Positions 60,617-64,000 of a stretch of DNA of 64,000 bases are shown here, one piece after another. Every line of letters starts with the position of its first letter. Within the stretch, counting starts at the first letter, position 1. Source of the stretch: Phaffia rhodozyma (Eukaryota; Basidiomycota; Tremellomycetes; Cystofilobasidiales; Mrakiaceae). The stretch is taken from NCBI GenBank assembly GCA_014706385.1, contig JACGZH010000010.1:992001-1056000 (forward strand), in the 5' to 3' direction. The notes under the pieces were generated by a model. It saw nothing but the letters and a program-made list of their open reading frames with translations. It ran no database searches and was not told where the DNA came from. The position numbers were made by a program, and so were the translations under genes.

Positions 60617-61743
60617 GGCGCGCTATGATCAGAAAGGAAAAAAAACGCTGAAAATTCGTGATAGTGATGCTAGTAAGTCTTCAAGGTCAAGTTAGCGAGT
60701 TCGATAAATGAGCAAACGAAGAAGAGAAAGACAAGTCTGACGGCAGGGTAAAGGAGTCATTGCCGAACGAACTGGAGGATAGATCGAGAATACACCAGAA
60801 GTTCCCCATGGCTTCTTCTTTTCCTATCTCTTCCTTTTGATAGTTTACTTTCAGAGAAGCATGGATCTGGCTTTTTACTATTCAGTAGGTTGGTCAGATA
60901 TAATGAGATCAAGACACATGACTCAACAATGCTCATCAAGGGGAATGGTCAGCAGAAGGATGAGAGTAGACAAATTCGAGGAAGGTGCAAATAGATTTGT
61001 ATTTATGTATGTACGGGTTACATCAGCGAGTGATAGGCATGCACTCAAGAACTTAGCTTTTTCAAGCGAGTAAACAAACGACAGTATAACATCAAAAGGA
61101 AAGGGGTTCTTCCAATATGTTAGTCCAAGGGAACTCAAAGCCTTGCATGTGATAGAAAAGATAGAACGATGACGAAGGAATTTTGAAGAAGAAAAGGTAT
61201 GTAGCCAGGTTGAGACATAGAACGAATGGTATGTGATTCAACAGTGAATCGATGTAAGAATAAGAATAAGAATCCAATCTTCCCAAAAGAACGAACTATA
61301 ACAAAAACAACAACAATGACTAGAGGTGACAGATATTAGAGAGCGAAAAAAAAGACAGACACGACCAGTTGTAGAAGAAAACAAAGGATCTTCTTCCCCC
61401 AAGAGACCCAATCAGGAACACATATACCCATGCCTTCTAGCAGGCAAGCCGAACGACTTAGACGGATTTACCGACTGGTAGCCCGGCAAACACACTCTTA
61501 CCGCCTTTTGGCTGGTAAACTGTTCGTCCAAAGTCTTCATGACAGTCCAAAAGGATCTTCAGTGCATTTCTCGCTCGGATTCGGGTCAAGTCATCCATCC
61601 TCGAGGTCAGGAATCCATGAGACAACGATGAACCACCTCGAATGGGTGACGGGATGGACGCCGCGCCATAAGGCTTCTCGGCATAAGGGTACTATACAGG
61701 AGGAGCAGATGCAGACCAATCAGCTGAGGGAAACAGTGCAAAC
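60617..61743. other. Intergenic, no gene seen
   Basis: 1.1 kb between the unknown gene's start and the carrier's stop, both minus. Short open frames on the plus strand (for example 61430-61747) have no domain. Promoter of the unknown gene should lie at the left end. Confidence 0.45.
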
Positions 61744-64000
61744 CTAACTTAACTGAGGAAGAAGAAAGAGACAAACTGGGAAAGATTTCTTCAACCACTC
61801 ATACACCGCTAATGTAACAGCGAATCTATTGAGATCATAGTCAACAAAGTTCAAATACAAGTGTCATAAACATGTTAATTCTTAAGAGTAGCTGACCATA
61901 GACTGAGAAGGAGCGTACTGAGGAGAACTTCGGATCATTCGGGCTACACCTCCCTTGAACAAAGCCTTGGCCCCTTCTTCCTTTTGAATCGTAACGAAGG
62001 CGTCGATCAAACCTCGGTAATGGGTATGTCCCGCTTTGGCTTCGCTTTGTACTGCGAAGCACCAATCCATGCCCAATGAACAAGCTCGCCGGGATTAGTT
62101 AAGAACAAAATTGAGAGAACAAACGATAAAAACGTACGTCGAGTTTTCACCACATCGGCGGGGGTCGTAAGATAGGCCGCCGGCATACCTCCGATTCCAG
62201 CAGCAAGCAATGTCTCAAAATTCGTAAGCTGCTTTCCGTTCTTTCCCTCACCAAACACGTCTTTCTATTGAACATGATAGACAGCGAAATTTACGTTGAT
62301 TTCGGATCAGCTACTATTTCCAGTTGCTGAAAAGCAAAGATCTCTTTGAAAGGACAACAAACCTTGAGATGAGCATAAGACGTAAACTATGGCAACGAGA
62401 AGAAAACAAGAAACAAGTTAGTCTGATGCAAACGGGAGACAAAAAACGAACTTCGTAGAGGAAACTTACGTAGATCATGGAGAAAGGTACATCTCTCAAT
62501 GCGCAAGCTCCTGCTCCTTTATACAGACCGACGAGGCCAAGCTGTCGGATCACGTGCATCGCTCCTCTCGAAGCCGCTCCTGTTTCCTTCAGCATCTCAC
62601 CCTGCATTTGAAGTCGGATCTAGAGTTTACAGTTGAATAAAATATCAAATGACTCAAAATGCTTCAAAACACGGTCCGCTTGATCGAAGAAAAGAAAAAC
62701 AAAACGAGGGAGTAAGGAATGAACGGACCTTTGTGATCTCCAGAGGATTCGTCACGATGACCTGACAACCACCGGCGGATCCACCGGCGAGGACCTCGGC
62801 CCAAACACTGATTCGACCGGTCTCTGGATCAGTAAATCGTCTACGGACGATGTCGTTCACAGTAAGCTGAGAGATAGATTGATGTGGTTGAACGAAGCGA
62901 ATAACTCTGTCAGTTTAGGAAGGCTGTAAGAGTGATCGTGAGAGAAGGAGCTAGTGGCAGACCTTGATAGCTTTTTCAGGTGCGACTCCCTGATTTCAAA
63001 CATGCACGATAAACCAAAGTCCGTTAGCGTTCAATATTGCAGAAACATACAGATAAATAGAGTTTCAAAAGAGTAGAGAGAGCGCCTAACGATCATCTGG
63101 GGTAAAAGCCCTTTGTAAAACCCTCTAACGCCACCTTCGTTTCGGAAGATCTTTTGCACACAGTCGAGCCAGTTCTTGTAAAGAACCTCGCCTACGACGG
63201 TAGATCGTTGGTTCTGCAATCGAGTTTTAACCATATCGCTATCGAACATCATCGGAAGTCAAATTATGATACCAGCAAGACCTGCATTAGCGATGAAAGG
63301 ACCTAAGTCTTACATTGGGCTATTTTTTGAAAAAATCAATGTTCGTGATTTCAAGTCAGTCGATTTCTTTTGCAGTCTCAAGAGACAACGCGCGCGAGGA
63401 AAACAAGGACCCTTGACTAACTAAACAACGAATGCTCCTGCGCCACCTCCAATACCGCCTTGAATAAATGCATACACTTTCTCTGCCAATTGAGAAAGCG
63501 CCGACTTTGTCGATGCCGCCGCATTCTCTTTAAGCAGAGTCGACTCCTCTATTGCCGTAGGGGGTACCCACTGCGGTTTTCAAACCGGATGAGGATTGCG
63601 GAGAAAAGGAGGGGGAGGAACAGGGGAGAAAGGAGAGTTAACTATTGTTTCCACAATCAAGACAGAACACACAGACAGTCAAGACGGAGTTAACCTTCTC
63701 ATCAAGCAGTGCCCTAAAGTCATCCAGGACCAAGCGTGTCTGAGGACCTCTACCTCTGGAGGCAAAGTGCCAGACCAAGTTAGCCTCTAAGGGCGAGAAC
63801 ATGGTGTACCTACTCTCGGCCGCTTTGGATCACAGGTTGGGAGCCTGTCAGCCCTATGGAGAAAGTCAAAATAAGAAAAGAGACGCGAAACAGACATACC
63901 TGCTGTGTCAAGGAAATCGTCGACGTTGATCCTGCCGTCCTTACTCTTGCTAACTGCGTTCCGGATGATTTTCTCGATGAGCGTCATGTCCCGGAGCACA
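61744..64000 (-). CDS. Mitochondrial carrier, Aralar/AGC (aspartate-glutamate) type, 5' end off window
   Basis: Inner-membrane carrier of the Aralar/Agc1 class, exchanging aspartate and glutamate. The right edge enters in the N-terminal regulatory half: [32 protein letters not shown], then [20 protein letters not shown] and [14 protein letters not shown], the region with EF-hand-like folding in Aralars. The carrier part follows: [36 protein letters not shown] (first PxDxxK), [41 protein letters not shown], then [15 protein letters not shown] (second), [20 protein letters not shown], and [10 protein letters not shown] (third), [20 protein letters not shown]. It ends [15 protein letters not shown]...LLPQLS* at 61744. 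Three signatures are intact. APEKAIK is a hallmark of AGC carriers. Exons are short and the start lies right of 64000. Confidence 0.87.

Overview
The window looks like nuclear chromosomal DNA from a basidiomycete yeast. Nearly every gene is broken by several short introns (about 50-150 nt) with GTRNGN donors and CTNAC/CTGAC-like branch points before YAG. GC content is moderate, UTRs are pyrimidine-rich, and several families are fungal only. A Cystofilobasidiales (Phaffia/Xanthophyllomyces-like) source is my best guess, by inference only. I see no transposon, rRNA, convincing tRNA or CRISPR. Because genes are spliced, CDS spans run from start to stop and include introns; the evidence text gives exon joins where I worked them out.

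Layout, left to right. 0-10 kb: MFS transporter (minus, cut by the left edge), F-box-like protein, gluconokinase, a tiny membrane protein, a small mitochondrial protein and an aldose 1-epimerase family protein, all minus. 9.9-10.75 kb: a stand-alone BLUF blue-light sensor (minus). 11.3-17.0 kb: symplekin/Pta1 (plus), convergent with an ASCC2/Cue3-like CUE protein (minus). 20.3-21.2 kb: ribosomal protein eS10. 22.4-25.5 kb: LIM-domain protein (minus), divergent from a Pyp1/PHOSPHO-type HAD phosphatase (plus, 25.7-27.2 kb). 27.6-29.9 kb: zinc-independent MDR oxidoreductase (minus). 31.2-32.7 kb: Ser/Ala-rich GPI-type surface protein (minus), divergent from a long mucin-like Ser/Thr protein (plus, 34.0-37.4 kb). 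38.7-45.3 kb: Fab1/PIKfyve-like lipid kinase (minus). 45.9-50.8 kb: Mks1-like regulator with GATA-like (DUF1752) and DUF3295 regions (minus). 52.7-54.0 kb: second GPI-type surface protein, paralogous to the first. 54.5-57.6 kb: secreted heme peroxidase with a Cys-rich CPL1-like tail. 58.6-60.6 kb: unknown protein. 61.7-64.0 kb: Aralar/AGC-type mitochondrial carrier (minus, 5' end beyond the right edge).

The genes do not form a pathway cluster; this is mostly housekeeping sequence. Themes are cell surface and secretion (two GPI paralogues, the mucin-like protein, the peroxidase), sugar metabolism (gluconokinase, epimerase, polyol-type phosphatase) and signalling (BLUF, Fab1, Mks1-like). The most notable items are the fungal BLUF photoreceptor with all flavin-site residues at canonical spacing; a 7-nt micro-exon needed to rebuild a conserved motif in the Fab1-like kinase; a peroxidase fused to a CPL1-like module; and minisatellites inside introns of two genes.
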